Below are positions 17,532-25,543 of a stretch of DNA of 43,863 bases, in pieces. A program made the translations under genes and the position numbers. A model generated the notes under the pieces. That model ran no database searches and was not told where the DNA came from. It saw only the letters and a program-made list of their open reading frames with translations. The DNA is from Lachnospiraceae bacterium (GTDB lineage Bacteria; Bacillota; Clostridia; Lachnospirales; Lachnospiraceae), in contig JAKSPC010000016.1 in assembly GCA_024405155.1 (NCBI GenBank), positions 1 through 43,863 on the forward strand. Direction: 5' to 3'. How positions within the stretch are numbered: position 1 is the first letter of the stretch; every line of letters begins with the position of its first letter.

Positions 17532-19667
17532 TCACATGCCGGGGCCCTGGCTTCCGCCGTTATCCACCACGGGGCCGATCTCCATGGCCGTGGCCGCGCC
17601 TTCCGGCATGGCTCCATCCGGTACGGGGCCTTCCGTAATGCCGCCGAAGGTATTGCCGCCGCCGGGTGCTGCTCCTCCGGGAGCATCTCCTCCCGGCGTC
17701 AGTGGAGCTTCTGTCGATTCGTTGATCTCCGTGATATCGCCGGGCATGGTCTCCGCGTTCCTGCCTGCGGAACCGGGGCCGTTGAAGTTGGGAGCTTCCG
17801 TTTCCCTGGGCTTGGCGGTGGGCTTCGCTTCGGGATCACGATCTGTGTCGGGCTGTGTGAGAAGTTCTCCGGGGCCCTGGGCTCTCGTTTCGCCTGGGAC
17901 CATTTCGCCGCCGGGCTGCGTCAGATCCTCGCCGGGCTGTTCGCCGGCATTGGGATCCAGCTCATCGGGGCGCTCCGTTTCTTCCTCTATTTCATTGCCG
18001 TCCGCGTCGGTGGGGCGGATCTCTTTTCCGTCCGCGTCCTTTGGATAAATGACGTTGCCGTCTTCATCCTCGAAGAACAGGATCTTTCCGTCCGCGTCGG
18101 TCTCATAGACCACGTTGCCGTCTTCGTCCGTGGGGAACTCGTACTTGCCGTCCGGTGACGGGATGAGTCTCACGCGTTTGGCCTTCGGTGCGGACTCGCT
18201 GCTTTCTTCCGTCTTGGGGCCGGCGTCTTCGCTGCTCTTTTCGGCAGTGGTCGCCTTGGGGATCAGACCGCCGTCGGTGCGGGCGGATTCCACCACCTGG
18301 CCTTCCTTATATACGTGGGTGTCTTCCTTGATGGTCTCGGAGTAGCGCTTTACCGCATCCGAAACTTCGTAGTCGGGATCGTCGTACAGGAATTCGTGAA
18401 GCTTCTTTACGTTGGATTCCAGGGTGGCGGGCACGATGATGTCGCCCTTGGAGCTTACGAAGGATTCGCTGCGCTGCCAGGGGAAGCCGCCGGATGCGCC
18501 CAGCTCAAATTTGCTGATGTTCTGTGCGAGGTATACCACGTCATTGAAGTTGATGTTGGTTGCCACCTGGGGGAAGCATACCACGATGATGTTGTTCAGC
18601 ACGCTGAAGTTGGCTTTCTTTGCCTTTTCAAAGCATGCCTTGATGATCTTTTTCTGCCGCTCCACGCGGGAGAAGTCGGAGTCCATGAGACGCAGTCTGC
18701 CGTAGGCCACTGCCTGCACGCCGTCCAGATGCTGGGGACCGGTGTGGGTGAGCTGCACGGAACCCACCTTGGTCACGTTGACGGTCTCTGTGATGAAGGC
18801 GTTGATGTAGTAGAGCTCCGATTTGGAGATGTCGATGTCGTCCACGCCGCCCAGGATGTTGATGCCGTCCACCACGGCCTTCCAGTTGAAGGTCACGTAG
18901 TTGGTGATGTTCAGATCCAGGTTTTTGTTGATGGCCTTGAGGGCCTGCTCCGGCCCGCCCTGGCAGTAGGCCGCGTTGATCTTGGAGTATTTGTTTTTGT
19001 CCGAGATGTTCAGGTAGGTGTCACGGAACACGGAGCACATGCGGATGTCGCCGGTGTCCATGTTTACGTTGACGATCATGATGACGTCGGAGTTGAGTCC
19101 CCGGGATACCAGGTCGTTGGCGCTTCGGCCGTCCACGCCGAATACCACGAAGGAGAAATACCCCTTCTCCATCCGGGCCAGTTTGTCTGCGGAAAGGTTG
19201 GTGTTGGCGATGTTGTTTTCGTCGATGTCGGGTCTGGTGACACTGTTCCAGGCTCTGAGGAAATATCCGTAGGCGAAGATGACGCCCAGCGTAAGGATCT
19301 CCACCAGGGCACAGATGATGATGGTTTTGATCTTTGACTTTTTCTTGGGCTTTTCTTCTTTTTTCCGGCCGCCGTCGGTGCTGCCGATCTCGCGGACTTT
19401 TCTGGTCCTGTCTTCACCGTACCGCTCTTCGGTGCGGAAGCTTCCGTCCGTGCTTCCCTGGCCGAAGGCTCTGGCTGTCCGCTCGCCGCGGGTGGAGTGT
19501 GCCGCGCTGCGGGCATTTTCAGTCGCTTCCGAGACCGTGCCCCGGGCCGTCTCCATGTCCCTTAAGGGATCATCGAAGTCATCCGCCGTAGAAGCGGGCG
19601 CAGCCTCCAGGTCAAGCTCGTCGAACATTTCGTCCACATTTTCAGTTTTGTAATTGTCTTTCTTCAT
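17532..19667 (-). CDS. LytR-CpsA-Psr (LCP) family cell-wall glycopolymer ligase
   Basis: Attaches undecaprenyl-linked glycopolymers to peptidoglycan outside the membrane. Layout (711 residues): charged cytoplasmic N-terminus, a Lys-rich stop at about 105-115, one helix at about 116-138, LCP catalytic domain about 170-390 (FVVFGVDGR, LNSDVIMIVNVN, SVFRDTYLNI, DGVQAVAYGRLR, SRVERQKKII), then an extension of more than 300 residues. The extension has six tandem 10-residue units around 505-564 built on DxDG[NK], then a Pro/Gly/Glu-rich tail. The ATG at 19667 overlaps the stop of the upstream glycosylphosphotransferase gene (TGATG), so it is preferred to the TTG one codon earlier. This coupling suggests that the ligase serves the polymer started by that enzyme. 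Confidence 0.92.
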   Translation of the reverse strand: MKKDNYKTENVDEMFDELDLEAAPASTADDFDDPLRDMETARGTVSEATENARSAAHSTRGERTARAFGQGSTDGSFRTEERYGEDRTRKVREIGSTDGGRKKEEKPKKKSKIKTIIICALVEILTLGVIFAYGYFLRAWNSVTRPDIDENNIANTNLSADKLARMEKGYFSFVVFGVDGRSANDLVSRGLNSDVIMIVNVNMDTGDIRMCSVFRDTYLNISDKNKYSKINAAYCQGGPEQALKAINKNLDLNITNYVTFNWKAVVDGINILGGVDDIDISKSELYYINAFITETVNVTKVGSVQLTHTGPQHLDGVQAVAYGRLRLMDSDFSRVERQKKIIKACFEKAKKANFSVLNNIIVVCFPQVATNINFNDVVYLAQNISKFELGASGGFPWQRSESFVSSKGDIIVPATLESNVKKLHEFLYDDPDYEVSDAVKRYSETIKEDTHVYKEGQVVESARTDGGLIPKATTAEKSSEDAGPKTEESSESAPKAKRVRLIPSPDGKYEFPTDEDGNVVYETDADGKILFFEDEDGNVIYPKDADGKEIRPTDADGNEIEEETERPDELDPNAGEQPGEDLTQPGGEMVPGETRAQGPGELLTQPDTDRDPEAKPTAKPRETEAPNFNGPGSAGRNAETMPGDITEINESTEAPLTPGGDAPGGAAPGGGNTFGGITEGPVPDGAMPEGAATAMEIGPVVDNGGSQGPGM

Positions 19668-21091
19668 CAATATGCGTTCTTGAATCCTTTGAATACTGTT
19701 TCGAATAATATTTTGATGTCCAGACCGATGGTCCAGTTTTCAATATAGTAAAGATCGTACTCGATCCTTTTCTCGATGGAGGTGTCACCGCGGTAGCCGT
19801 TTACCTGTGCCCATCCGGTAAGGCCCGGACGCACCTGGTGCTTGATCATGTAGCGAGGGATCTCTTCCTTGAATTTCTCCACGAACTGCGGACGCTCCGG
19901 GCGGGGCCCCACCAGGCTCATGTCGCCTTTTAAGATGTTCACGAACTGTGGCATCTCATCGATGTTGAGCCTGCGCATGAATTTCCCGACAGGCGTGACA
20001 CGGGGGTCGTCCTTCACGGTCCACTTTTCCTTTTCGTCCTCCGGCTTCTGCTCGTACATGGACCGGAACTTGTACATCATGAAGGGCTTGTTGTGCAGCC
20101 CCACCCTTTCCTGCTTGAAGAAGACCGGCCCTTTGTCCGTCAGTTTGATGATGATCATCATGACCAGCATGAGAGGAGAGAACAAGATCAGCGCAAAGCC
20201 GGATCCCAGGATGTCCATGGTCCGCTTCATAAATGCGTTGACCGGCTGGGTCAGCGGCACGTGACGGATGTTGATGACGGGAAGTCCTTCCAGATCCTCC
20301 GTATAGGGAATGGTGGGCAGGAACTTCTGATAATCCGGTACGAACTTGGTGTGCACGCCGGATTTTTCGCAGGCGTTCACCACGTCTTTTAAGAGCACGT
20401 ATTTATCCAGCGGCAGGGTCACGGCGATCTCGTCGAAATCGTTTTCCTCCAGGCAGGTGTTCAGCTCCGCAATGGGTCCCGTTACCTTTATGTCACGGTA
20501 TTCCGTGCCGACGGGTCTGGAATCGGAGAGCATGCCGTAGATGTGATATCCCCACTCCGGGTTCTCGATGCAGCGGTCTATGAAACCCTTTGCCGCCTCG
20601 GAGTACCCCACTAAAAGGATGTTCTTCTGATTGTAGCCTTTTGCGCGCGCGTTTCTCAGCGCTGCCCGCAGGACGTTCCGGAAGACGACCTCAAAGCCGA
20701 TATTGAGCACCGCAAAGACGATGATCATCCTTGCGGAGAAGTTTCTTAAATAAGGGCCTATGTTCTGCAGGTTCCGGCCGGCAAACAGGATGAAGGTGAT
20801 AAGCATCAGCCCGATGATGTTTGCCTTTACGATGTTGCCCAGTTCCGTACGCCGTGACTGCACCCGCTTGGGCACGTACAGTCCGAACAGCGCGTACAAA
20901 ATGAGGTACAGCGGCACGATGGCAATAAGCGCACTGAAATACACGCCCGCTGAAAGCGTGCCCGTTCCCGCTTCTGCCCCGATGCCCAGCTTAATGACCA
21001 GCAGCCAGGCGGCAGCATATGCCAATGCTATGATCAAAGCATCGAGCAGTACGTGTACTGCATTAAATTTTCCCTGATTCTTCCTGACCAT
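19667..21091 (-). CDS. WcaJ-like undecaprenyl-phosphate glucose phosphotransferase
   Basis: Second initiating polyprenyl glycosylphosphotransferase of the window, 474 residues. N-terminal helices at about 12-32, 45-70, 85-105 and 115-135, a Rossmann-like region (ILLVGYSEAAKGFIDR), one helix at about 280-300 and the catalytic C-terminus: KRTMDILGSG, FKQERVGLHNKPF, YKFRSM, RRLNIDEMPQFVNILKGD, VGPRPERPQF and RPGLTGWAQVNGYRG. These last variants match WcaJ/Glc-1-P enzymes. Its stop overlaps the LCP start. The ATG at 21091 has no ribosome binding site and lies only a few bases after a predicted transcription start, so translation may be leaderless. Confidence 0.92.
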   Translation of the reverse strand: MVRKNQGKFNAVHVLLDALIIALAYAAAWLLVIKLGIGAEAGTGTLSAGVYFSALIAIVPLYLILYALFGLYVPKRVQSRRTELGNIVKANIIGLMLITFILFAGRNLQNIGPYLRNFSARMIIVFAVLNIGFEVVFRNVLRAALRNARAKGYNQKNILLVGYSEAAKGFIDRCIENPEWGYHIYGMLSDSRPVGTEYRDIKVTGPIAELNTCLEENDFDEIAVTLPLDKYVLLKDVVNACEKSGVHTKFVPDYQKFLPTIPYTEDLEGLPVINIRHVPLTQPVNAFMKRTMDILGSGFALILFSPLMLVMMIIIKLTDKGPVFFKQERVGLHNKPFMMYKFRSMYEQKPEDEKEKWTVKDDPRVTPVGKFMRRLNIDEMPQFVNILKGDMSLVGPRPERPQFVEKFKEEIPRYMIKHQVRPGLTGWAQVNGYRGDTSIEKRIEYDLYYIENWTIGLDIKILFETVFKGFKNAY

Positions 21092-21101
21092 AACTACGGG
21101 G

Positions 21102-21107
21102 ATTCTA
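21102..21107 (-). promoter_or_regulatory. Extended -10 promoter of the glycosylphosphotransferase-LCP operon
   Basis: Minus-strand TGTGGTAGAAT, an extended -10 with hexamer TAGAAT and a poor -35. The distance to the ATG at 21091 would leave a leader of about 4 nt. Confidence 0.5.
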
Positions 21108-21205
21108 CCACAGAGAACAGACGGAATGATATGTATTTTTTCTTAAACCTTTGTGAACCGCTCCCGGCGCCTCTGCTGTTCTCTCCTTTTTTTAGCAGGA
21201 CCAAT

Positions 21206-21249
21206 CTGTGAGTTGCAATTTTTTTGCCGGGAGACGCGTTTTCGTTCAC
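21206..21249. repeat. M module remnant, copy B
   Basis: About 44 bp matching the end of the M module, closing with TTTTCGTTCAC directly before the S array, with the same junction as copy A. The rest of the module is absent. Between here and the promoter at 21102 I see no feature. Confidence 0.55.
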
Positions 21250-21257
21250 CTCAAAAA

Positions 21258-21526
21258 CCGGCATGTGAGCCTGTGAGCGGTTTAAGCCGCTTCCGGCTCA
21301 CATAAATGCTCAGGAAATTTTTGCCGATTTGGACCTCTGGGGCCTTTGGTCGCTTTCCGGCTCACATCACTCTCGAAAATCCTGCCGAAATCATCCCAAA
21401 TCAGTTTACATAACTATTTTTATGTGAGCTAAATGCCGGCAAAACACGTCTCCGGCTCACATCCCGGTTTTTGGCCTTGGAACGCATGTGAGCCGGAACA
21501 GCCTTAATGCGCCCTGCGGCTCACAT
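21258..21526. repeat. S repeat, copy B
   Basis: Same eight half-sites in the same order as copy A: ATGTGAGCC 21263, GGCTCACAT 21295 and 21359, GTTTACAT 21404, ATGTGAGC 21422, GGCTCACAT 21454, ATGTGAGCC 21486 and GGCTCACAT 21518. The conserved block GAAATTTTTGCCGATTTGG is present. In this copy the middle pairs are closer to the consensus than in copy A. Confidence 0.8.
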
Positions 21527-21553
21527 CGCAGTTTTTTTGAACCGGCTCACGCG

Positions 21554-21947
21554 GCAGCGGCGGCGGGCGGCTGCTATGCGGGAGCGCCGCCCCGCCCCCG
21601 CTGCGCGAGTTATGACATGGCGCAGTGTAAGCCTGCCTTGCCCTGCGCAAGATATGGCAGCTACGGCGTACACTAAAGCATGCACCCCTTATTTCCAGGG
21701 CGCTTAAGCGCCCCATCGCATCCACTGGACGGCAGGGAAACTGCTGTTCCGCCTGCAGAGCAAGCACGGAGTGCGAAGCGGCGCAGACGCGGAATGCAGT
21801 TTACCAGACGGACACGCACAGCGAGGCCGCAGGCTGAGGTGTGCGGACCCGTATACCTAACGACGTCAAAACAGCAAGCTGCACAGCGAAGCCGCAGGCG
21901 CGAGCAGAGCGAGCGACCAGGCTGAGATGTGCGGACCCGCGTACCTA
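21554..21947. repeat. G repeat, copy B
   Basis: GC-rich block homologous to 15258-15668, with the GCATCCACTGGACGGCAGG core. The internal duplication is present, but its first unit has a deletion after CACAGCGAGGCCGCAGGC. Frames opened by the block are not conserved against copy A. Confidence 0.7.
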
Positions 21948-21970
21948 AGTACTGCCCGTACATAAAATGA

Positions 21971-22062
21971 CCCCGGCGGATCGCGGCGTCGACTGCTTCG
22001 GACCGAGTGCAGCTTGCTGCATCCGAAGGTCCGAACAGGCGATGCGCAGGGTACCGCCGGGG
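21971..22062. ncRNA. Three-tier nested inverted repeat, structured RNA or terminator
   Basis: Three perfect stems lie inside each other: CCCCGGCGG/CCGCCGGGG (21971-21979, 22054-22062), TTCGGACC/GGTCCGAA (21997-22004, 22028-22035) and TGCAGC/GCTGCA (22008-22013, 22016-22021). It follows the stop of the tandem GT2 gene (22092) on the minus strand and repeat copy B on the plus strand. A TTTT run follows the outer stem only on the plus strand, so as a minus-strand terminator it is imperfect. A folded RNA is plausible; strand and role are open. Confidence 0.45.
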
Positions 22063-22091
22063 TTTTGTGTTATTTCTATGCTATGCGGGCA

Positions 22092-24626
22092 TCACGCCAA
22101 ACCGCGGCGCTGCTTTTCGCGCTGAACGATACGGAGCTGCTCTTCCACATCCAGCTCCAGCTTGTAGGGCTCGCCCACTTTCTCTTTGGTAAGATCCTTG
22201 AGGGCGAAGTTCGCTTTTCTGAGCGTCAGGTTCGGATTGTAATACGGATCGCCGCCGTTTAAGATACCGCCCCAGTAATGAGCGAACGTGGCGATCTCCG
22301 AATTGAAGCGCATCACCTTCTCCGGCGTATCCTCCAGGCCGCGGGACTTGGACTCGTAGTGGTGCCAGTTGGCGTAGGGATCGTAGACCACCCGCCAGCC
22401 CAGAGCGCGCACCTTCATGCACAGGTCGATGTCGTTGAAGGCAACGGCCAGTTCTTCCCGCAGACCGTCCACACGGTCGAAAACTTCCTTCCGCATCATG
22501 ATGCAGGCCGCCGTCACGGCGCTTAAGTCCTGCACGCACATCATGCGGTGCATATAGGAGTTCTCCTTTTCGTGCAGGCCCACGAAAGCAGCGCCGGCGA
22601 TGCCGCCCAGTCCCACGATGACGCCGCCGTGCTGAATGGTGTCGTCGCCGTAGTTGAGACGCGCGCCCACGATGCCCACTTCCTCACGCAGCGCGTAGGA
22701 AAGCATCTCCGTCAGCGAATCCGGGGACATGAGTTCCGTATCGTTGTTGAGGAGCAAAAGCACTTGCCCGGAGGCAAACTTCGCGCCGAAGTTGTTAATG
22801 GCGCTGTAGTTGAACTCCCGGTCCCAGCGAACGACTTTTACAAAGATCCGGTTCATGTCGGGAGTGCCGGACTGCAGAGCAAAATACTCCGGATGGCCGT
22901 CGATCTTCTCGTAATAGGCAAAGGTCTGCGGATCGGTGGAATTGTTTTCCACCACGATGAACTCCAGATTCCTGTGAGCGGAGCGCTGTACCAGGCTGCG
23001 GATGCACTTATCAAGATCATCCGTGTGGTCCTTATTGGGGATGATCACGCTCACCTTCACGCTGCCGGCCTGTTTCTTAACGGTCTCTGCATCGAAGGTG
23101 GTGTGGTAGTAGCCGTAGGTCACGCCCTTTTCCACGTCCTTATAGGGAATGCTCAGGCGGTCGTAGTGGGCTTTCACGGCACGGGCACCGGCCTCGAAGG
23201 CATACAGTTTGGAGGCGGGGTTTTCGGCCGTGGAGCCTTTGTGATAGCGCCAGTGGTAGCCGATCTTCGGCACGTGGATGACGGTCTCGCTGGTGAAACG
23301 TCCCTCGCGGAGCTTCTGCACGGCATCTGCCGAAAGCCCGCAGGCTGCTGCCAGGGCTTCGTTTGTGAGTGCGGCCGCATCCGCGGTACCTGCGGGTGCG
23401 CTTTCTGCAGCCAGTGCCGCACGGTATTTTTTCAGGCTTTCCGTTTCTTCCCGGGTGGCCTCTTCCAGGCAGCGCAGGAAGAAATCGTGATCCTGGGCGC
23501 CGTCGAATTCTTTGCGGAAACCGCCCACCTTTTCCATCAGATCCCTGCGGATGACGGACAGGTGGCAGATGTAGTTGACGCTTGTGAGCATGTCAGGATT
23601 GTAGTCCGACTTGAAATGGGGCTCGAAGACCGCTTCGCCGTCGAAATCGATCTTGTCTTCGTCTGTATAGATGAACTGCGCCGACGGGTGACGGTTGATG
23701 GCTTCCGCCAACAGATACATGGCGTTTGCGGGGAGCTCGTCATCGTGGTCGCAAAGGGCGATGTATTCGCCTGCGGCGGCTTTGATGCCGGCGTTCGTGT
23801 TGCCGGAAAAGCCCAGGTTTTCGCCCACGGGAACATAGCGGAATTCCACGCGGCAGCTTTCTGCGGCGTCACGTTCCGCGGCGTCACGGCTTCCTGCGGT
23901 GGGGGCAGCACTGCCCTGCGTTTTCCCCGCATATTCCTCCGTCACCCGCTTTACGTCGTCGGTCCTGTCGGAACCGTCGGCCGCGATGACCTCCAGGTTG
24001 GGATAGGTCTGGGCCAGGAAGGAATCGAACAGCATGCGGAGGTAGTTTTCCGGCGTGTTGTAGGTGGGAATCACCACGGAAATGAGAGGCTTTCTGTCAA
24101 ACGCTTTCCAAACCTCCCGCTGCCGGGCAAGCTCTTCCTCCGAAATACGGGTCTTCACCTCCCACTCCGGATAATCGTAGTCCTCGTCGATCTTCTTTAA
24201 CTTGTGGATCGCCTTTTTCCACAGGGCACGGATGCCGTTTTCCCGCATAAAATCCCAGCACACCACCAGGGTCTCGAAATGACAGAGCGCCAGAAGCTTC
24301 TCCGTCCGTTTGGTGCGGATGCTGTTTTTGGACTTTACCTTGCCCTCGTTGATGCGCACGGTACGCACGGTGACGCCGTCGTCCATGACCAGCCGCCCGT
24401 CCATGCCGCGGTCCCAGGGCGCCGCCACGGTAAAACCGCACATCTTATCGGCTCCAAACTGCTGGAACACGTCCGCCCGGTCACGCTGCACGGCGGTGCA
24501 TTTCATGGGCTTTCCGGCCATGTCCACCATGCCAAGCTTCACCGGTTCTTTTTTACTTCCCATTGCCCAGCCCTCTATGACCATGGTCCCGTCGCGGAGG
24601 GAAAGGGCGTCTATCCTGTATTTCAT
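22092..24626 (-). CDS. Tandem GT2 glycosyltransferase
   Basis: 844 residues with an N-terminal beta-rich domain (about 1-100) and two complete GT2 domains. The first starts at about 180 (PLISVVIPTYNTPENYLRML) and has the catalytic-type CDHDDEL and YTDEDKIDFDG; the second starts at about 505 (VSVIIPNKDHTDDLDK) with LLLLNNDTELM, GIVGARL and CMKVRALGWRVVYDP. Such proteins build rhamnan-like or teichoic-type glycans on a lipid carrier. Two Ala-rich insertions, around 232-255 and 400-430, interrupt the first half; the first is made partly of a 15-bp tandem repeat. The ATG overlaps the stop of the upstream GT2 gene (ATGA). Specificity is unknown. Confidence 0.88.
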   Translation of the reverse strand: MKYRIDALSLRDGTMVIEGWAMGSKKEPVKLGMVDMAGKPMKCTAVQRDRADVFQQFGADKMCGFTVAAPWDRGMDGRLVMDDGVTVRTVRINEGKVKSKNSIRTKRTEKLLALCHFETLVVCWDFMRENGIRALWKKAIHKLKKIDEDYDYPEWEVKTRISEEELARQREVWKAFDRKPLISVVIPTYNTPENYLRMLFDSFLAQTYPNLEVIAADGSDRTDDVKRVTEEYAGKTQGSAAPTAGSRDAAERDAAESCRVEFRYVPVGENLGFSGNTNAGIKAAAGEYIALCDHDDELPANAMYLLAEAINRHPSAQFIYTDEDKIDFDGEAVFEPHFKSDYNPDMLTSVNYICHLSVIRRDLMEKVGGFRKEFDGAQDHDFFLRCLEEATREETESLKKYRAALAAESAPAGTADAAALTNEALAAACGLSADAVQKLREGRFTSETVIHVPKIGYHWRYHKGSTAENPASKLYAFEAGARAVKAHYDRLSIPYKDVEKGVTYGYYHTTFDAETVKKQAGSVKVSVIIPNKDHTDDLDKCIRSLVQRSAHRNLEFIVVENNSTDPQTFAYYEKIDGHPEYFALQSGTPDMNRIFVKVVRWDREFNYSAINNFGAKFASGQVLLLLNNDTELMSPDSLTEMLSYALREEVGIVGARLNYGDDTIQHGGVIVGLGGIAGAAFVGLHEKENSYMHRMMCVQDLSAVTAACIMMRKEVFDRVDGLREELAVAFNDIDLCMKVRALGWRVVYDPYANWHHYESKSRGLEDTPEKVMRFNSEIATFAHYWGGILNGGDPYYNPNLTLRKANFALKDLTKEKVGEPYKLELDVEEQLRIVQREKQRRGLA

Positions 24627-25543
24627 CTGATATCCTTAATAATGTAGATCGGTCTGTCTTTCAGTTCCGTGTAGATCACCGCGATGTACTGGCCGATGAT
24701 GCCCAGCAGCACGAAAAGTACCGCGAACATGAAGCACAGCACGATGACGATGGTGGCGTAGCCGCCGGGCGCGCCCTGTCTTGTGGCCAGCGTGTAGATG
24801 ATCAGTATGATGCCGAAAAGCCCCGACAGAAGTCCCGCAAATATGCCGGCCTTTAAAGGCACGTCGGAAAAGCACACGATGGTATTGATGCACAGGCGCC
24901 AGAGTTTCGCGATGCTGTAATGGCTCTCGCCGGCCACCCGGGGCGCCGCTTCGTAGGAAATATTCACCTTATTGAAGCCGATGTTCTGCACGTAGCCACG
25001 TAAGAAGCGGATCTTCTCGCGGAAATTGTGACGCAGCACCTCGGCGGGTGCCTTTGCCATGGCGAAGAAATCCGAAGCGCCGGGCTCCATGTGGGCCGTG
25101 GACAGCTTGTTGATGAGGCCGTAGAACAGGCCGGAGGTGACGTTCTTTATGAGACCTGCATCTTTGTTTTCCGTGCGGACCATGCTGATGACTTCGGCCC
25201 CGTTTTCGAACGCCGAAAGGATCCGGGGGATGCATTTCGGCGGATGCTGCAGGTCCGCGTCCATGAAGATGAGGAAGTCCCCGTCCGCATAGTCCAGGCC
25301 GGCACACATGGCCGCCTCGTGGCCGAAATTCCGGGAGAATTCAATGACTTTCACGGTATCCGGATCCACAGAGCGCAGCTCGGATAGGATCTCTCCGCTT
25401 TTGTCAGTGCTGCCGTCGTTTACGAAGAGCACCTGAAATTCATACCCCGGAATGCCGGAAAGCACTTCTTTCGTCACCCGGGTAAAATCCCGGAGCCCCT
25501 TTTCCTCATTGTATACGGAAACGATCAGACTTACTTTTTTCAT
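24623..25543 (-). CDS. Polyprenyl-phosphate GT2 (GtrB/DPM1-like) with two C-terminal helices
   Basis: 306 residues. GT2 motifs: VSLIVSVYNEEKGL at the N-terminus, FVNDGSTDKS, FSRNFGHEAAMCAGLDYA, FMDADLQHPP (DxD) and FLRGYVQNIGF. Helices at about 230-255 and 265-290 anchor it. Enzymes of this type load a sugar onto polyprenyl phosphate, which a GT-C protein then uses outside the membrane; the polytopic protein at 26656-28089 is a natural partner (inference). It overlaps its neighbours on both sides by ATGA, a sign of tight translational coupling. Confidence 0.9.
   Translation of the reverse strand: MKKVSLIVSVYNEEKGLRDFTRVTKEVLSGIPGYEFQVLFVNDGSTDKSGEILSELRSVDPDTVKVIEFSRNFGHEAAMCAGLDYADGDFLIFMDADLQHPPKCIPRILSAFENGAEVISMVRTENKDAGLIKNVTSGLFYGLINKLSTAHMEPGASDFFAMAKAPAEVLRHNFREKIRFLRGYVQNIGFNKVNISYEAAPRVAGESHYSIAKLWRLCINTIVCFSDVPLKAGIFAGLLSGLFGIILIIYTLATRQGAPGGYATIVIVLCFMFAVLFVLLGIIGQYIAVIYTELKDRPIYIIKDIR

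Noticed and set aside
18315-19337. 340-codon open frame on the plus strand
   Set aside because: Mirror of the LCP gene; Val/His/Gly-rich translation typical of antisense frames.
22548-24200. 550-codon open frame on the plus strand
   Set aside because: Antisense to the tandem GT2 gene, whose motifs are clear; no ribosome site or recognisable domain.
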